Source: Viscum album
Taxonomy: Eukaryota; Streptophyta; Magnoliopsida; Santalales; Viscaceae
DNA length: 64,000 nt
Assembly: GCA_963277665.1 (NCBI GenBank)
Contig: OY728136.1
Coordinates: 810,799,123 to 810,863,122 of the forward strand
Direction of reading: 5' to 3'
The notes under the pieces are model-generated. The model ran no database searches and had not been told where the DNA came from. It was given only the letters and a program-made list of their open reading frames with translations. Within the stretch, counting starts at the first letter, position 1. Each line of letters opens with the position of its first letter. Shown here in pieces: positions 62,606-64,000 of this stretch. A program made the position numbers and the translations under genes.

Positions 62606-64000
62606 TATAACACCCCTGATATTTTTATGAGATATGTTTTTTAATTTAATTAATTCCTTTTATTCTATGCTACACCAAGGTAAGTGTGTACCATATGCAA
62701 CACTGATTTAAAATGTGGTATACAAAAAACCATTCTTGGCTTTTGTTAAAAATAATTTCTTGTTATTCTCATATAACTCATTTATCACAAGAATGAGTTT
62801 AATAAAGTTTATAAAATAATAAAATAATAAAATAACTATTTATAGATTTTATTTCTAAAATATATATGTTATAAATTCAATATAATGTTTAAAATTCATC
62901 ATACAAGTTTTTTAGTCATGATATAAGAAAAAAATTAATTTTTTTGATAAAAGATATGTTTAAAAAAAATTACATTTTTCCAACATTTAATGGTGAAACC
63001 ACTTTAAATCTAGTGTTTCCGAATTTTTTGTCATATATTCTAAAAATAAAATTATTATTTTTAATTGGTACATAAAAAAATGGGAACATATTTTTTTATT
63101 TTTTGATAACTTTCCTATTTTAATGAATACTGAAAAATACTGCATTTTAATTCAAAATCCCTTTTTCATAAAATTTATTTATATTGTTAGATTATTATTT
63201 TAATTTGTTTTAAAGTATAATTAGGTTATGTTTTGATAATTTAATCCAATTTTGGTCATTTTAAGTAATTTCACATTGAAATTTGATATAAACACATGTC
63301 AATATTTTGATGGTTTTTTACTCTTTTAAACCTCGTTTTCTTGTTCACTTAACATGATTAATTTTAACTTAATTATTACAACAAATTCGTTTCAAAATTT
63401 TAAAAAATTGGTCCCATATTTCGAATAACTGGTTCAATGTTATTTTAATAAGTTACTTTTATTTTTTGGATATTATGAATAGTAACTATAGTATTTTTTT
63501 ATTTAACATGGTTAAATGTAAATCAGGTAATTGATAAAACAAATTAATATGATAAGGAAAAAAATTACACTAAAAACATCCAAAATAATATTTTATGATT
63601 AAAGGTCATCCCATAAAACTTAAATATAGGAATTGAATCTTTTAATAGAATTTTTCTATAAAAATGATATAAATATTATTAAAATAGAAGAAACTTACAT
63701 GAAAGTGACAAAATGTAACCATCTTATTTTTTACAAGTATAACAATTTTAATATTATTACAAATATAATAAAATATAAATAATAAATACTCTCCATAAAT
63801 ATAATTAAATTATATAAAGCTTGGTAATTTATTTAAATTTTTTAGAGATTAAATAATTACCTTAAAGGCTCATACAATGATGTTGTAAACGTATTTAATT
63901 GATGAAAAATCAATAAAATTGTTTTAATTAAAATGATACTAATCATTAAAATAAAAAAAAACTTGGAAAATCATATTGGTATAGAATTTATAGAACATAA
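62606..64000 (+). repeat. B-family LTR, first 1.4 kb (continues beyond window)
   Basis: It starts TATAACACCCCTGATATTTTT, nearly identical to 22561. It is collinear with both B LTRs: a TGAATA..GAAAAATACTGCATT string at 63123 (15479, 23115), a GAATAGTAAC...AGTATTTTTTTATTTAAC string at 63477 (15804), and an ACAATGATG.TGTAAA...TTTAATT string at 63875 (16187, 23835). About 3.3 kb of the LTR and the whole element lie to the right. Confidence 0.75.

Noticed and set aside
1..64000. tRNA, rRNA, CRISPR arrays, bacterial operons or organellar genes
   Set aside because: None seen on either strand; the LTR element content and TATA-type promoters indicate nuclear plant DNA.

Overview
The window reads as intergenic DNA of a flowering plant with a large genome. 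It is very A+T-rich (roughly three quarters by eye), has no open cellular gene, and is almost entirely old LTR retrotransposons nested in one another. The plant assignment rests on an Angela/BARE-type Ty1/copia element with 2-kb LTRs, a Tekay/Del-type Ty3/gypsy element with >3-kb LTRs, and primer-binding sites resembling the complement of tRNA-iMet (TTGGTATCAGAGC). I cannot name the species. All coding domains are broken by stops and frameshifts but remain readable as protein motifs. Calls rest on reading motifs and LTR pairs by eye; no alignment was run.

Layout, left to right. (1) Element A, a plus-strand Ty3/gypsy element, spans about 1-29368. Its 5' LTR is cut by the window edge and split by a complete plus-strand Angela-like copia element (277-10535, flanked by ACTAG/ACTAA). 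Its pol (RT, RNase H, integrase) lies at 11666-14480. The end of its interior is interrupted by element B (14919-27279), a plus-strand gypsy element with two LTRs of about 4.7 kb but only 2.9 kb of interior, in which only gag is recognisable. The 3' LTR of A follows at about 27390-29368. (2) 29369-33774 is unassigned AT-rich DNA with two clean hairpins and a recent 71-bp tandem duplication. (3) Element C (about 33775-46327) is a minus-strand Tekay/Del-like element with gag, protease, RT, RNase H, integrase and a chromodomain-type C-terminus. Its right-hand LTR carries a 1.2-kb insertion (42849-44063) richer in G+C, flanked by an 11-bp direct repeat. (4) 46328-49800 is unassigned. (5) Element D is minus-strand gypsy: an LTR (about 49800-53594), an integrase remnant (53595-55060), and a piece of its other LTR at 62128-62605. 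Inside D sits element E (55386-62127), plus strand, with a 5'-truncated left LTR, a 2.8-kb interior with gag and perhaps protease, and a complete 3.2-kb right LTR. (6) From 62606 to the window end a third LTR of the B family begins.

No cellular genes act together here. The functional logic is that of retrotransposon families. A and E share an LTR family: A keeps pol, while E has a short interior without recognisable pol. B and A, and B and E, share leader sequence. This pattern is what an autonomous element and its gag-only (TR-GAG-like) partners would leave behind, and it is the most interesting system-level signal in the window.
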